This document shows, piece after piece, positions 1 through 8,485 of a stretch of DNA of 35,510 nucleotides. The position numbers and the translations under genes were made by a program. Each line of letters begins with the position of its first letter. Position 1 is the first letter of the stretch. Location: assembly GCA_024280395.1 (NCBI GenBank), contig JAJRQG010000157.1, positions 1 through 35,510 of the forward strand, given 5' to 3'. A model generated the notes under the pieces. It was not told where the DNA came from, did not search any database, and saw only the letters and a list, made by a program, of their open reading frames with translations. The DNA comes from Gammaproteobacteria bacterium (GTDB lineage: Bacteria; Pseudomonadota; Gammaproteobacteria; Xanthomonadales; Marinicellaceae).

Positions 1-358
1 TATCACTTAAGGATATTGTTGCCATTAAATTTGTCATTACTTCTTCCTTTTGGTTCTTAAATGGAAGTGAATTGTTTTTAACATCATGAATATTCATAAC
101 TCCTGCATTATTAATTAATACATTCAAATGTGGAAATAGTTACATTAGGTTTTCAACCATATTTTTTATAGAATTCTCATTACTCACATCACATTGAATA
201 ATATTAAGATTGCTGTTTTTCTTTTTGGCATTATTTAATTTGTCAATATCTCTACCGCAAATGATTATTGTATTATTGTGAGATAGTTTGTTTGCAAAAG
301 CAAGACCAATACCTGAACTTCCACCCGTAATTAAAATTGTTTGACCTTGTAGTTTCAT
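1..358 (-). pseudogene. DltE-like short-chain dehydrogenase, in-frame stop, cut by window edge
   Basis: The first 72 codons give a classic Rossmann start: ITGGSSGIG nucleotide-binding glycines at residues 10-18, an acidic/Arg stretch after strand 2 (CGRDIDKL), and a CDVSN motif near residue 56. A TAA at 140-142 then ends the frame. Reading on in the same frame to the window edge gives LFPHLNVLINNAGVMNIHDV, which holds the NNAG motif typical of classical SDRs at the expected spacing. The gene is therefore one SDR interrupted by a single nonsense codon, or a base-call error. Sequence style resembles DltE-like oxidoreductases; the substrate is unknown. The catalytic Tyr-x-x-x-Lys would lie beyond the window. 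The start overlaps the stop of the MAPEG gene (ATGA), so translation is probably coupled. Confidence 0.8.
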
Positions 359-750
359 ATTAACTCCTTTATAAAGTGATATATATTTAATCCCGATAAA
401 ACAAGGATTGTAGACATGGTTAGCATTATTCCTGCAATGCGCCCAAAAGAAACCCCAACTGATGATGACAATCCTATGGCGTGTAAAACTCTGGCAATAA
501 CAGCAACTAAACCTATAATATGCAACAACACATTTGATCCTCCATTTACTTCATAAACCCCCATTAAAATTATCATTATTGGGATATATTCAATTGCATT
601 AGCATGCACCCTCATTGCTTGTAATACGTCTTGATTACCATTATCTCCTATAACAACATTATTTGAGCGCCTTGCTTTGATAACTCTAAAGGTTAAAAAT
701 ATCACTAACAAAGCCAAAAGTGAAGCATAAAAACTGGTTATAATTAACAT
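355..750 (-). CDS. MAPEG family membrane protein
   Basis: This 131-residue protein has four hydrophobic segments (about residues 3-22, 55-68, 73-92 and 103-128). The signature of MAPEG proteins (membrane-associated proteins in eicosanoid and glutathione metabolism) lies after helix 1 and into helix 2: RVxxARR, then an Arg-x-x-x-Asn-x-x-Glu-Tyr-x-Pro block at residues 47-57 (RVHANAIEYIP). Bacterial members of this size are usually annotated as YecN-like; some have glutathione transferase or peroxidase activity, but that cannot be read from sequence. It sits in the inner membrane. It is first in a two-gene unit with the interrupted SDR, whose ATG overlaps this stop codon. Upstream lies a 389-base non-coding gap that presumably holds the promoter. 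Confidence 0.85.
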   Translation of the reverse strand: MLIITSFYASLLALLVIFLTFRVIKARRSNNVVIGDNGNQDVLQAMRVHANAIEYIPIMIILMGVYEVNGGSNVLLHIIGLVAVIARVLHAIGLSSSVGVSFGRIAGIMLTMSTILVLSGLNIYHFIKELI

Positions 751-1139
751 TTTATTATTCCTCTTTTAATTTTTATAATTTCATCCATGGTAATAAATTC
801 CCTATTTTTATCTAAGAATACATTTATTCGACTAAATAAATGTAACTAGTTAGTTATATTAATGAATAAAGTATCTTTTTCAAGCTATTTACAGCAATAT
901 TTAAAAAAATTATATTTTCTTGTGTTGAAATTCCTGAAAGCACAAAGTTTATATGTTTATAGTCATGACACTGATTGTTTTTAAGATTGCCAGTTTGTAC
1001 CTGTATCAGTATGAAGGTTTAGCCATTTTGAATCAATCACCTTGCGCTCTAAATTTAACTTTTAAAATACCCATTTTTTTGGATTCACACCAGTCAATTA
1101 TCCTAAAGCTTACCCCTTATTGAATCGCTTCATTAAACT
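751..1139. other. non-coding gap, promoter region for MAPEG-SDR unit
   Basis: I see no convincing gene in these 389 bases. The sequence is very AT-rich, with a perfect 10-base palindrome TAACTAGTTA at 843-852 that could be an operator for the leftward MAPEG gene. A 40-codon plus-strand frame at 862-984 lacks a ribosome binding site and resembles nothing. The 3' side receives the end of the LuxR-type regulator gene; no clear terminator was found. Confidence 0.5.
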
Positions 1140-1637
1140 TTACTCGGCACTTAAAAAATCTTCAATAAACCAAGCTGACAATTCATGGCGACCTTGCAAG
1201 CCGCTTTTGGCATAGATTGATGAGGCTTGTTGGCGGGCAGTTTTTTCTTTTGTGTCTCTTATGGTGGCGATTTCGTTAAAATTCATGCCTTTGAGCATTA
1301 ACATAGCCACTTCTTGCTCGCTTTGAGACAGCCCCCAATCTTTAAACTGTTGTTGAATGACTTCCGAATATTGGTGACGAATTTCCTTGAACTGTTCAGT
1401 AATTTTTTTTACATTTGCTTCTGCTTCACTTAAAGAACTGGATAAGGAGTTTAAGGCTTTGGTTGTTCGACGCATATCCCAAATTAAATAGCCTGCTAAC
1501 GAACCTGAAAAAAGCACTATCAAGGCTTCTTCTAAAATATGCCACAAAGGCACTTTTAAGGAAATATCAGTAATGACATCCAGTGTATTAAGAACCATTA
1601 TTAGCAATAAGCAGGCAGCAATTATTTTATCTTTCAT
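1140..1637 (-). CDS. membrane-anchored LuxR-type HTH transcriptional regulator
   Basis: The 165-residue protein has two N-terminal membrane helices (about 5-25 and 33-53), a charged helical linker likely to form a coiled coil (56-98), and a C-terminal LuxR/GerE-type helix-turn-helix (about 103-155). The last has the expected pattern: LSQSEQEVAMLMLKGMNFNEIA, then a recognition-helix region with KTARQQASSIYAKSGLQGRHEL. No receiver or ligand domain is present, so any sensing would have to go through the membrane helices. It is transcribed away from the RND efflux operon across a 158-base gap, an arrangement typical of a local regulator. Control of that operon is an inference. Confidence 0.85.
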   Translation of the reverse strand: MKDKIIAACLLLIMVLNTLDVITDISLKVPLWHILEEALIVLFSGSLAGYLIWDMRRTTKALNSLSSSLSEAEANVKKITEQFKEIRHQYSEVIQQQFKDWGLSQSEQEVAMLMLKGMNFNEIATIRDTKEKTARQQASSIYAKSGLQGRHELSAWFIEDFLSAE

Positions 1638-1742
1638 TTTCCAAGTTTGTATTAATTTCCCTTCATTTTACTGCTTTTAGTACAAATGCCCTATGGATAT
1701 TTGGGTTTATTTTCGTCAATGAGACAATTGCCCGATTCATTG

Positions 1743-1766
1743 TATATTAGAAAACACTAATATTAG
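1743..1766. promoter_or_regulatory. candidate operator between LuxR-type gene and RND operon
   Basis: A perfect 10-base palindrome CTAATATTAG lies at 1757-1766. Its right half, ATATTAG, is repeated directly at 1744-1750, 16 bases upstream. It is 29 bases before the TolC-like start codon, and an AT-rich -10-like TATATT is at 1743-1748. LuxR-type HTH proteins bind such dyads, so this could be the regulator's site. This is pattern only; no second copy was found to support it. Confidence 0.3.
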
Positions 1767-1795
1767 AATCCTATTTATTTGGAAAGTACCATCTC

Positions 1796-2962
1796 ATGAA
1801 AAGTGTTATTCTATTTAGCTTAGTTTTTTGTACTTTTGTTAATGCCCAGGAAGATTATTCTTCTAATCGGTTGTTGGCTAAAAGCTTAAACCGACTGAAT
1901 CCCGCTCAATTTGATTCAACCCAAGAAATCAATGAGGTTTCTTCGTGGTTGGTTGGGTTACCAACAACTGGATTTTCATTGTTACAAAGTGATAATAAGT
2001 TAGGGACTGATGAGTATGAATTAAGTCTTAACCTGCCCTTTAAATCACATGCACGTAAGCATTTGGATAAGCAATTGGCTGACCAAACACAGTCATTGCT
2101 TGCTATTACTCAACAAAATAAGGCGTTATTTGTTTCAGGTTTAATTCGTGAAACCATTTGGCACTACAAAATCGCCCTTAAAAAGCGTGATATTGAACAA
2201 AGCAAACTCGATTGGCTTAACAAACAAAAATCACTGTTAACTCGTTTAGTGCAATCAGGTGGTTCGAACTTGGATTTATTATTTGTGGGAAAACAGTTGT
2301 TGGATGCTCAAATCACCCTGTTAGAACTTAATCAACAAGCACAATTACGGCAAACCCAATTTCATGACATTACTGGTGTTTCTGAAGTACCATTAAGTTT
2401 TGTTGAGGATGGCGTTAAAGACGAAAACACAATCTTTACTCAACATCCTATGGTTAAACAATTACAATTATCCATGCAACAAGCTGATTTACAGTATCAA
2501 CTCGCGGGCAAAGCCAGTAACCCGATTAATGTCTCTTTGACCGCACTGGATATTAGAGCCATAGGCGCCAATGACAGACAATACGGTGTGGGAATCCAAG
2601 TTCCAATTGGGTTGAGTAAAAGTAAGACTCAAGCAGATAGTTCTAACTACTTACAACAACAAAACAATTTATCAAACCAGTTGATTACTTTGGAGCGTAA
2701 CTTTAAAACGCAATTTTCACAACTGAGTAATGAACATGATTTCCTGAACAAGAAACAAATCTTACTTGAACAACAAGCACTAAAGACCAAACAGATATTC
2801 ACTAAATTAGAACAATTACGCACAAATAATGAACTCAATCAGGGCTTGTTTTTTCAGCGCATGATTGAACTTATCGCTTCAATTCATCAAGGCGAACTCA
2901 ACCAACTTTATATCAACCAAAACGAATCAAGACAAAAGCAACTGGCAGGAATTACACTATGA
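1796..2962 (+). CDS. TolC family outer membrane efflux protein
   Basis: This 388-residue protein starts with a short signal peptide (cleavage likely after VNA, residue 17), followed by long Gln/Leu-rich amphipathic helices with the two-repeat layout of outer membrane efflux proteins (helical hairpins around 85-200 and 275-375). It is shorter than classical TolC or CusC (about 430-470 residues) but in the range of CzcC-like proteins. It would form the outer membrane channel of the tripartite pump encoded with it. The start is preceded by GGAAAG ten bases upstream. The stop overlaps the start of the adaptor gene by four bases (ATGA), so the two are almost certainly co-translated. The substrate cannot be read from this subunit. 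Confidence 0.88.
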   Translation: MKSVILFSLVFCTFVNAQEDYSSNRLLAKSLNRLNPAQFDSTQEINEVSSWLVGLPTTGFSLLQSDNKLGTDEYELSLNLPFKSHARKHLDKQLADQTQSLLAITQQNKALFVSGLIRETIWHYKIALKKRDIEQSKLDWLNKQKSLLTRLVQSGGSNLDLLFVGKQLLDAQITLLELNQQAQLRQTQFHDITGVSEVPLSFVEDGVKDENTIFTQHPMVKQLQLSMQQADLQYQLAGKASNPINVSLTALDIRAIGANDRQYGVGIQVPIGLSKSKTQADSSNYLQQQNNLSNQLITLERNFKTQFSQLSNEHDFLNKKQILLEQQALKTKQIFTKLEQLRTNNELNQGLFFQRMIELIASIHQGELNQLYINQNESRQKQLAGITL

Positions 2963-3990
2963 ACCTTAAACACCTACTCATTTTATCAATAGCTGCATTC
3001 AGTTTTTCTTTGGTTGCACAGGCAGAACAACATACATTAAAAATTGAGGATTTAGGTCAGCTTAATCTGAAGTATTCACCAGTTGTACAAGTCGATTCTT
3101 TGGCCTTACGCCCCATTAAAGCATTGGTGACCCACAAAACAGGGGAAGCCTTTCAATTGGTTGCTCCTTTTGAACCACAACGCCATGTTTTTTTGGTCAA
3201 AAATGGTCAGCAGGTAAAACAAGGAACTGCGGTAATGTCTTTATCTGGCAGTGAAGTGCATCACTTTATGGAGCAATTTGAATCGGCAAAATATTTGTTT
3301 AACTTGGCTAAGAGCCGTTATGATTTAAATAAAAAATTATTCAAACAAAAAAGCATCAGCAATGATATGTGGATGACGATTTCACAGAACTATTTTGAAA
3401 ACAAGATTGAGTACGGTCATTACCGGCACTTTAATGAATTGATTCATTCGGTTAAATCAGAGGATGAAATTATTATCAAATCCCCTCTTGATGGCTATTT
3501 TTTCTATCCAGATTCTGACAGTATCAGTGCTGGAGAATTAAAACTGGGTCAAGTTTTACCCATAGAATCGTTGCGTATTCAAGCCTTCATCGGTGTTGAT
3601 GACGCCAAAAAACTTAAATCATTCGAGAGCAAAAACTGCAGCATTGAAATTGATGAAGTCAGTCAGGTTTCGCAAGGATATTTTCTCAAAGCTTGGAGTA
3701 AGCCGATTAATGATGACTGTCAATTATCTTTTGGGCAAACCATTCGCGTTATTCCGCATTTGGCCACAAGTGCCTTTAAAGTACCTAAATCCAGTGTATT
3801 CAACATAGATAGAGCGGCTTACGTTCTGCTAAAACAAGGGCAAAACTTGCTAGCAATCGCGGTGAATATCATGGACTCCAATGATAAGGTTTATTTCGTT
3901 GATTCTGCAACAGATTTGCATAACAAAGATGTTTTATCCACTTCAGTTGCTGCTGTGCAAGGCATTATTATGGGTCTAGGAGGCGAATAA
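2959..3990 (+). CDS. RND periplasmic adaptor (HlyD/CusB-like membrane fusion protein)
   Basis: The 343-residue protein has a cleavable signal peptide (MNLKHLLILSIAAFSFSLVAQA). A lipoyl/biotinyl-like half motif follows (about residues 60-90, with KNGQQVKQGTAVMSLSGSEV), then a helical hairpin (about 95-165), the second lipoyl half (about 170-205, IIIKSPLDGYFFY) and a beta-barrel domain. This order is diagnostic of membrane fusion proteins joining an RND pump to its TolC-type channel. The N-terminal His/Met-rich metal-binding stretch seen in some CusB proteins is not apparent. The gene overlaps its upstream neighbour by four bases and the pump gene by one (TAATG). Confidence 0.87.
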   Translation: MNLKHLLILSIAAFSFSLVAQAEQHTLKIEDLGQLNLKYSPVVQVDSLALRPIKALVTHKTGEAFQLVAPFEPQRHVFLVKNGQQVKQGTAVMSLSGSEVHHFMEQFESAKYLFNLAKSRYDLNKKLFKQKSISNDMWMTISQNYFENKIEYGHYRHFNELIHSVKSEDEIIIKSPLDGYFFYPDSDSISAGELKLGQVLPIESLRIQAFIGVDDAKKLKSFESKNCSIEIDEVSQVSQGYFLKAWSKPINDDCQLSFGQTIRVIPHLATSAFKVPKSSVFNIDRAAYVLLKQGQNLLAIAVNIMDSNDKVYFVDSATDLHNKDVLSTSVAAVQGIIMGLGGE

Positions 3991-6900
3991 TGTTAGATAA
4001 AATTATTCGATTTTCCCTGACACAGCGCGTTTTTGTGTTGGTTATCTTTGGTGTGCTTATTACATTAGGTATGAATGCGTGGAAAAACATCCCGATTGAT
4101 GCTTTTCCTGATATTTCCACCACTCAGGTCAATATCATCATTAAAGCACCTGGCATGACAGCCGAAGAAATTGAGTCACAGATCACCACCTTAATTGAAA
4201 CGGAACTTTTGGGCATTCCCAGAAAGGACATCTTGCGTTCCACCACAAAATACGCCATTACTTCAATCACGCTTGATTTCAAAACAGGTACCGATATTTA
4301 TTGGGCACGACAACAAGTTAATGAACGCTTATTAAGTATTTGGAATCAATTACCAGCCAATGTTGAAGGCGGACTAGCACCCATGAGTACGCCTTTGAGT
4401 GAAATGTTTATGTTTACCATCGAGAACCCATCGCTCTCAATTACCGAACGTAAACATATTCTGGATTGGCAGATTCGTCCCCTCTTGCGAACGGTTGAAG
4501 GCGTCGCCGATGTTAATGTCTTGGGTGGCGAAACCAAAACTATCCAGTTTTCACCTGATGCTATTGCACTGTCAAATTCCAATATCACTATTGATGACAT
4601 TCAAAAAAGATTGGATGATGCTAATATCAATGGCAGTGTTGGTCGTATTAATGTCGGTACAGAATCTTTGATTATTCGCACTCAAGGGCGTTTTCAAAAC
4701 ATCAATGATGTTTCTAATTTGGTGGTAAAAAACGACAATGGAAAGTTGTATCACTTAAAAGATGTGGGAGAAATTTCATTTAGTTCTTTAGTTCGTTACG
4801 GTGCTGTGACCAAGGATGGACACGAAACCACCGAAGCATTAGTTGTTGCATTAAAAAATGCCAATACTGCCCAAGTGGTTGATGGTGTGGTTGAAAAGCT
4901 CAATCAAATCGAAAAGACTTTACCCGAAGGCACGCATCTTAATGTTTTCTATAACCGAAAAAACCTAATCGAAACAGCCGTTGACACCATTACTTCGGCT
5001 TTGATTCAAGCCATTGTTTTGGTGATTTTGTTATTGGCTGTTTTTTTGGGCAATATCCGTGCCTCGATGGTGGTTGCCACCTCTATTCCCATTGCTGTGA
5101 TTATCACCTTCTTTTTAATGTATCAATTTGGCTTGTCGGCCAATTTAATGAGTTTAGGTGGCTTGGTTATTGCCATTGGCATGATTGTGGATTCTTCGGT
5201 CGTCGTGGTTGAAAACATCATTTCGCAACTCAGTAAAAATGCCAATTTACCACGCATGCACTTAATGTACCGTGCCAGTAAGGCTATTGCTTCTCCTGTT
5301 TTTTCTGGGACAGTTATCGTGATTATGGTGTTTGTGCCACTATTGAGTCTAACAGGACTTGAAGGCAAATTGTTTTCACCAGTCGCTCTAACCATTGTCT
5401 TTGCCATGTGTTCTGCCTTGGTGATTTCATTAACCGTTATTCCAGTACTGGCTTCCTTTTTTATCAGTAACAAAAATTTAGATACACCGGGTTATTTGGT
5501 TAAATTACAAAAAGCTTACACCAACACTCTGGACAAGGTGCTCAGAGCCCCTTCATTGACCATGATTGTTTTTGTTATTGTCTTAATCGTCAGTGGTGTT
5601 TTGTACAGCTTCTTGGGTAAGACATTTATGCCTGTTTTGGATGAAGGTGATATTATTGTGCAGTTGGAAAAATCACCAACCATTTCACTCAAAGAATCTC
5701 TGGATTTAGATAAACAAATTGAAAAGGCTTTATTGGCTAATATTCCTGAGATTAAACAAATCGTTGCCCGTGTGGGTTCTGATGAGTTGGGTCTTGATCC
5801 CATGAGTCTCAATGAAACCGATGTTTTTATGGAGTTGCAACCCAGTGATACCTGGGAAGTGGCAACAAAATCTGAAATTGAAGATAAAATACGCAAAATT
5901 TTGCTTCAATATCCGGGCATAAACTTTGGATTTACCCAGCCGATTCAGATGCGAGTATCAGAGATGTTAACCGGTTCTACAGGTGCGGTTACGGCCAAAG
6001 TATTTGGTTCTGATATTACGCAGTTGTCGGAAATTGCCCATGATATTTCATTGATTGTTAAGAAAACCCAAGGCAGTATCGATGTACAAACCACCATAAT
6101 CGAAGGTGGAGATTACCTCAATGTTGTATTAAAACCTGAATTGGCCAGTCAATTTGATATGAGTGTCGCCGAGTTATCGCATTATTTAAATATTCAAGTG
6201 GATGGTTTTAAAGCGGCAGAAATAATTAAGGGCAAAATCAAAACTCCAATTATGTTTGCCAACAAATCTAATTCGGGCGAAATTTCATCTATCAAAGAGT
6301 TAGAAAAATTGATGGTTATCATGCCTGATGGCACAACCTTACGTTTGAAAGACATTGCAGATGTCACTTTAAAGGTGGGACCTGCTCTTGTCGAACGTGA
6401 AAATGCGGAACGTTTTGCAGTTGTCGCAACCAATGTAACTGGTCGTGATATGGTTGGTTTTGTCGAAGAGCTACAACTAAATGTCAATGCCGAGTTGAAA
6501 TTACCCAGTGGATATTATGTGGTCTATGGTGGTGAATTTGAAAACCAAATCAGAGCCACAAACAATCTGCTAACCGTTATTCCGTTAGTTTTATTTTTGA
6601 TTGTGATTATTCTCTTTTCAACGTTCAACTCATTAGCCAAGGCTGGATTAATCTTGGCCAATATTCCTTTTGCCTTAATGGGTGGCATCCTGGGCTTGTT
6701 TGTCAGTGGACAATATGTTTCAGTACCTGCTTCTATCGGTTTTATTGCCTTGTTGGGTGTTGCCGTACTTAATGGCGTTGTCATGTTATCGCACATCGAA
6801 TCGGTCAAATACAAAAGCAAAGACTTGTTTAAATTGGTGTCAAATGCTGCAGGTGATCGTCTGCGCCCTATTTTAATGACTGCAACCACTGCCATGTTTG

Positions 6901-7055
6901 GCTTAATGCCATTAGTGGTCGCCACAGGACCAGGTGCTGAAATTCAAAAGCCACTGGCCATTGTGGTTATCGGGGGTTTATTTACCTCAACCATCGCCAC
7001 TTTGTATCTACTGCCTATCTTTTACTTTAAATTGGAGAACAAGAATCGTGTGTAA
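3990..7055 (+). CDS. RND efflux pump permease, CusA/CzcA-like (HME family)
   Basis: At 1021 residues this is a full-length inner membrane RND pump. It opens with the heavy-metal-efflux pattern (PIDAFPDISTTQV, GMTAEEIESQIT, TKYAITSITLDFKTGTDIYWARQQV), followed by two large periplasmic loops and 12 predicted membrane helices. Helix 4 carries SLGGLVIAIGMIVDSSVVVVEN, with Asp401 and Glu408 matching CzcA Asp408 and Glu415, but Ala395 stands where CzcA has its first Asp of the DFG triplet; CusA also lacks that Asp. The later QPIQMRVSEMLTG segment is more CzcA-like. The protein is thus a mixed member, and the cation or compound exported is uncertain. It is third in the overlapping operon and overlaps the DUF3240 gene by eight bases. 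Confidence 0.92.
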   Translation: MLDKIIRFSLTQRVFVLVIFGVLITLGMNAWKNIPIDAFPDISTTQVNIIIKAPGMTAEEIESQITTLIETELLGIPRKDILRSTTKYAITSITLDFKTGTDIYWARQQVNERLLSIWNQLPANVEGGLAPMSTPLSEMFMFTIENPSLSITERKHILDWQIRPLLRTVEGVADVNVLGGETKTIQFSPDAIALSNSNITIDDIQKRLDDANINGSVGRINVGTESLIIRTQGRFQNINDVSNLVVKNDNGKLYHLKDVGEISFSSLVRYGAVTKDGHETTEALVVALKNANTAQVVDGVVEKLNQIEKTLPEGTHLNVFYNRKNLIETAVDTITSALIQAIVLVILLLAVFLGNIRASMVVATSIPIAVIITFFLMYQFGLSANLMSLGGLVIAIGMIVDSSVVVVENIISQLSKNANLPRMHLMYRASKAIASPVFSGTVIVIMVFVPLLSLTGLEGKLFSPVALTIVFAMCSALVISLTVIPVLASFFISNKNLDTPGYLVKLQKAYTNTLDKVLRAPSLTMIVFVIVLIVSGVLYSFLGKTFMPVLDEGDIIVQLEKSPTISLKESLDLDKQIEKALLANIPEIKQIVARVGSDELGLDPMSLNETDVFMELQPSDTWEVATKSEIEDKIRKILLQYPGINFGFTQPIQMRVSEMLTGSTGAVTAKVFGSDITQLSEIAHDISLIVKKTQGSIDVQTTIIEGGDYLNVVLKPELASQFDMSVAELSHYLNIQVDGFKAAEIIKGKIKTPIMFANKSNSGEISSIKELEKLMVIMPDGTTLRLKDIADVTLKVGPALVERENAERFAVVATNVTGRDMVGFVEELQLNVNAELKLPSGYYVVYGGEFENQIRATNNLLTVIPLVLFLIVIILFSTFNSLAKAGLILANIPFALMGGILGLFVSGQYVSVPASIGFIALLGVAVLNGVVMLSHIESVKYKSKDLFKLVSNAAGDRLRPILMTATTAMFGLMPLVVATGPGAEIQKPLAIVVIGGLFTSTIATLYLLPIFYFKLENKNRV

Positions 7056-7350
7056 TCAACAACTCATAACAATAATGATCAATAAATCCATCAAAGACGA
7101 TGCCGTTGATGTGGTTTTAAACTTAGAAAATATCACTGGATTCACCTTGTATAATGCTTATGGATTCAGCCGAAAACATGCACAGTATGACATTAAAGAA
7201 CAGGTAGAAGGCTATAAAGACTTCTACCGTTTGGATGTTGTTCATGATCCTAAGGATCTTGGTGACTTACTTGAGGCTTTTAGTCATTTGGGAGGGCGGT
7301 TCAAGCTTAAGTACTGGGTGGTTCCTTTGATTGATTGTGGCGAAATATGA
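7048..7350 (+). CDS. DUF3240 family PII-like protein
   Basis: The longest frame begins earlier, but a GTG at 7048 sits ten bases after GGAG (7034-7037) and gives a 100-residue protein of normal family size; an ATG at 7075 is the alternative. The conserved DUF3240 pattern is clear: a GFTLYNAYG segment, a His followed by IKEQVEGYKDFYRLDV, an acidic helix, and a C-terminal YWVVPLIDCGEI. These small ferredoxin-like-fold proteins resemble PII/CutA and are habitually encoded right behind heavy-metal RND pumps. A role in tuning the pump or sensing its substrate is inferred. The eight-base overlap with the pump gene suggests coupled translation. It ends the operon just before a terminator. Confidence 0.85.
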   Translation: MCNQQLITIMINKSIKDDAVDVVLNLENITGFTLYNAYGFSRKHAQYDIKEQVEGYKDFYRLDVVHDPKDLGDLLEAFSHLGGRFKLKYWVVPLIDCGEI

Positions 7351-7351
7351 C

Positions 7352-7390
7352 TATTATATTAGCAAACTCTAATATATTAAGTTTTTTTCT
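7352..7390 (+). terminator. rho-independent terminator of the RND operon
   Basis: An 11-base stem with one mismatch (7352-7362 with 7369-7379, inner part ATATTAG/CTAATAT) and a six-base loop is followed by a run of seven T at 7382-7388. It starts one base after the DUF3240 stop. The stem is AT-rich, so termination may be partial. Confidence 0.75.
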
Positions 7391-7399
7391 TATTTATTC

Positions 7400-7427
7400 T
7401 TGCATTCTTAAAAAATATGAGTATATT
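7400..7427 (+). promoter_or_regulatory. sigma70-type promoter of the DUF2202 gene
   Basis: A -35-like TTGCAT (7400-7405) and a -10-like TATATT (7422-7427) are separated by 16 bases, immediately after the upstream terminator. Transcription would start near 7434, at the edge of the palindromic operator, giving a leader of about 40 bases. Confidence 0.55.
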
Positions 7428-7432
7428 TAGAG

Positions 7433-7452
7433 GTAAGTGAATGTTCACTTAC
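7433..7452. promoter_or_regulatory. TetR-type palindromic operator, copy 1
   Basis: Two perfect nine-base arms (GTAAGTGAA and TTCACTTAC) flank a two-base centre TG. The core AGTGAATGTTCACT differs by one base from the palindrome before the LOG/YbhGFSR operon at 18888-18903. It begins five bases after the -10 box and covers the predicted start site, so a bound protein would repress transcription. Arm length, spacing and position fit TetR-family repressors; no such gene is in the window. Confidence 0.7.
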
Positions 7453-7473
7453 TTATTTTTAAAGGTGATTATT

Positions 7474-8466
7474 ATGAAAACAGTTACACAAACAATATTA
7501 TTTACAGGTTTATTATTTGCATTAACAGCCACTGCAAATATACAGCTACAACCGGGTATAAGTGGCGCTTGGATAGCTGGTGCTTCAGGACAAGGTATAT
7601 TTGTTAACATTGCTCGGGTTAATGATCAACCCAACTTTGTTGTCACATGGTACGGATATTTAAATGACCAACAAATATGGTTAATTGGCTCACAACCTTT
7701 CGACTACGGAATAGAAACGCTTTCTGTTCCTATGACTATCACATCTGGTACAGGCTGGGATACTAATTTTGTCGAGTCAGACGTCATTAGAAACGCCTGG
7801 GGAACAGTGACCATTGATTTTTCAGATTGCAACTTAGGTACCATGCAATATTCTTCTAACGATGCTAATTATGGTTCTGGATCATTAGAATTAACTCGTT
7901 TAACAGGTACAGATGGTTTGAGTTGTCATGAGGAAACAGGTACAGCTGATTCTATAGCAAAACAAAGTTTAGCTTTTATGCGTGAAGAAGAAAAACTTGC
8001 ACGAGATGTCTATTTAAAATTCAATAGAGACTATGGTCAAAATGTATTTTCAAATATTGCCAGTAGCGAGCAAACACACATGGACTCAGTTCTAAACCTC
8101 ATGTATATCTATAATGTTGAAGATAGCTCAACAGGCATAGAAGGAACTTTCAACAATACTGATTTACAAGCTTTATATGATGTACTTATTGATATGGGAT
8201 CCAGTTCATTAAGTGATGCTTATCTTGCTGCTGCATTAATTGAAGAAACAGACATACGAGACATCGAAGTATTTTCTGAGGGCATAGAGGCAGAAGACAT
8301 ATTGACAACATACGATAATCTTTTATGTGGATCCCGCAATCACTTGAGGTCTTATGTATCAAAGTACGAAGCAGAAACAGGTACTACATACCAAGTACAG
8401 ATTCCTGAATTAGCCAGTGAAGTTGCAGATATTCTTGCTACTGCAAACGAGCAATGTGGAACATAA
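7474..8466 (+). CDS. secreted DUF2202 ferritin-like protein with N-terminal beta module
   Basis: The start at 7474 is chosen over 7441 because AAAGGTG lies six to twelve bases upstream and a clean signal peptide follows (MKTVTQTILFTGLLFALTATA). Residues 28-145 form a beta-rich, Trp/Gly-rich module (GAWIAGASGQGIFVNIA, then WYGYLNDQQIWLIG) that is common in exported proteins of Lysobacterales-like bacteria. Residues 160-330 are DUF2202, a ferritin-like helical domain: FMREEEKLARDVY (168-180), SSEQTHMDSV with an ExxH pair (199-202), and a later IEETDIRDIE. These Glu/His residues could bind a di-iron or other metal centre, but the function is unproven. It lies upstream of a cytochrome c peroxidase, separated by a strong stem-loop, and is likely exported to the periplasm. 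Confidence 0.82.
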   Translation: MKTVTQTILFTGLLFALTATANIQLQPGISGAWIAGASGQGIFVNIARVNDQPNFVVTWYGYLNDQQIWLIGSQPFDYGIETLSVPMTITSGTGWDTNFVESDVIRNAWGTVTIDFSDCNLGTMQYSSNDANYGSGSLELTRLTGTDGLSCHEETGTADSIAKQSLAFMREEEKLARDVYLKFNRDYGQNVFSNIASSEQTHMDSVLNLMYIYNVEDSSTGIEGTFNNTDLQALYDVLIDMGSSSLSDAYLAAALIEETDIRDIEVFSEGIEAEDILTTYDNLLCGSRNHLRSYVSKYEAETGTTYQVQIPELASEVADILATANEQCGT

Positions 8467-8485
8467 TAGAGCTAAAGTTTGAAAA

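Noticed and set aside
862-984. 40-codon plus-strand reading frame in the gap before the LuxR-type gene
   Set aside because: No ribosome binding site, AT-rich composition like the rest of the gap, and no resemblance to any protein.
6934-7047. Upstream extension of the DUF3240 frame inside the pump gene
   Set aside because: Lies entirely within pump coding sequence in another frame; the family match and Shine-Dalgarno both support a start at 7048 or 7075.
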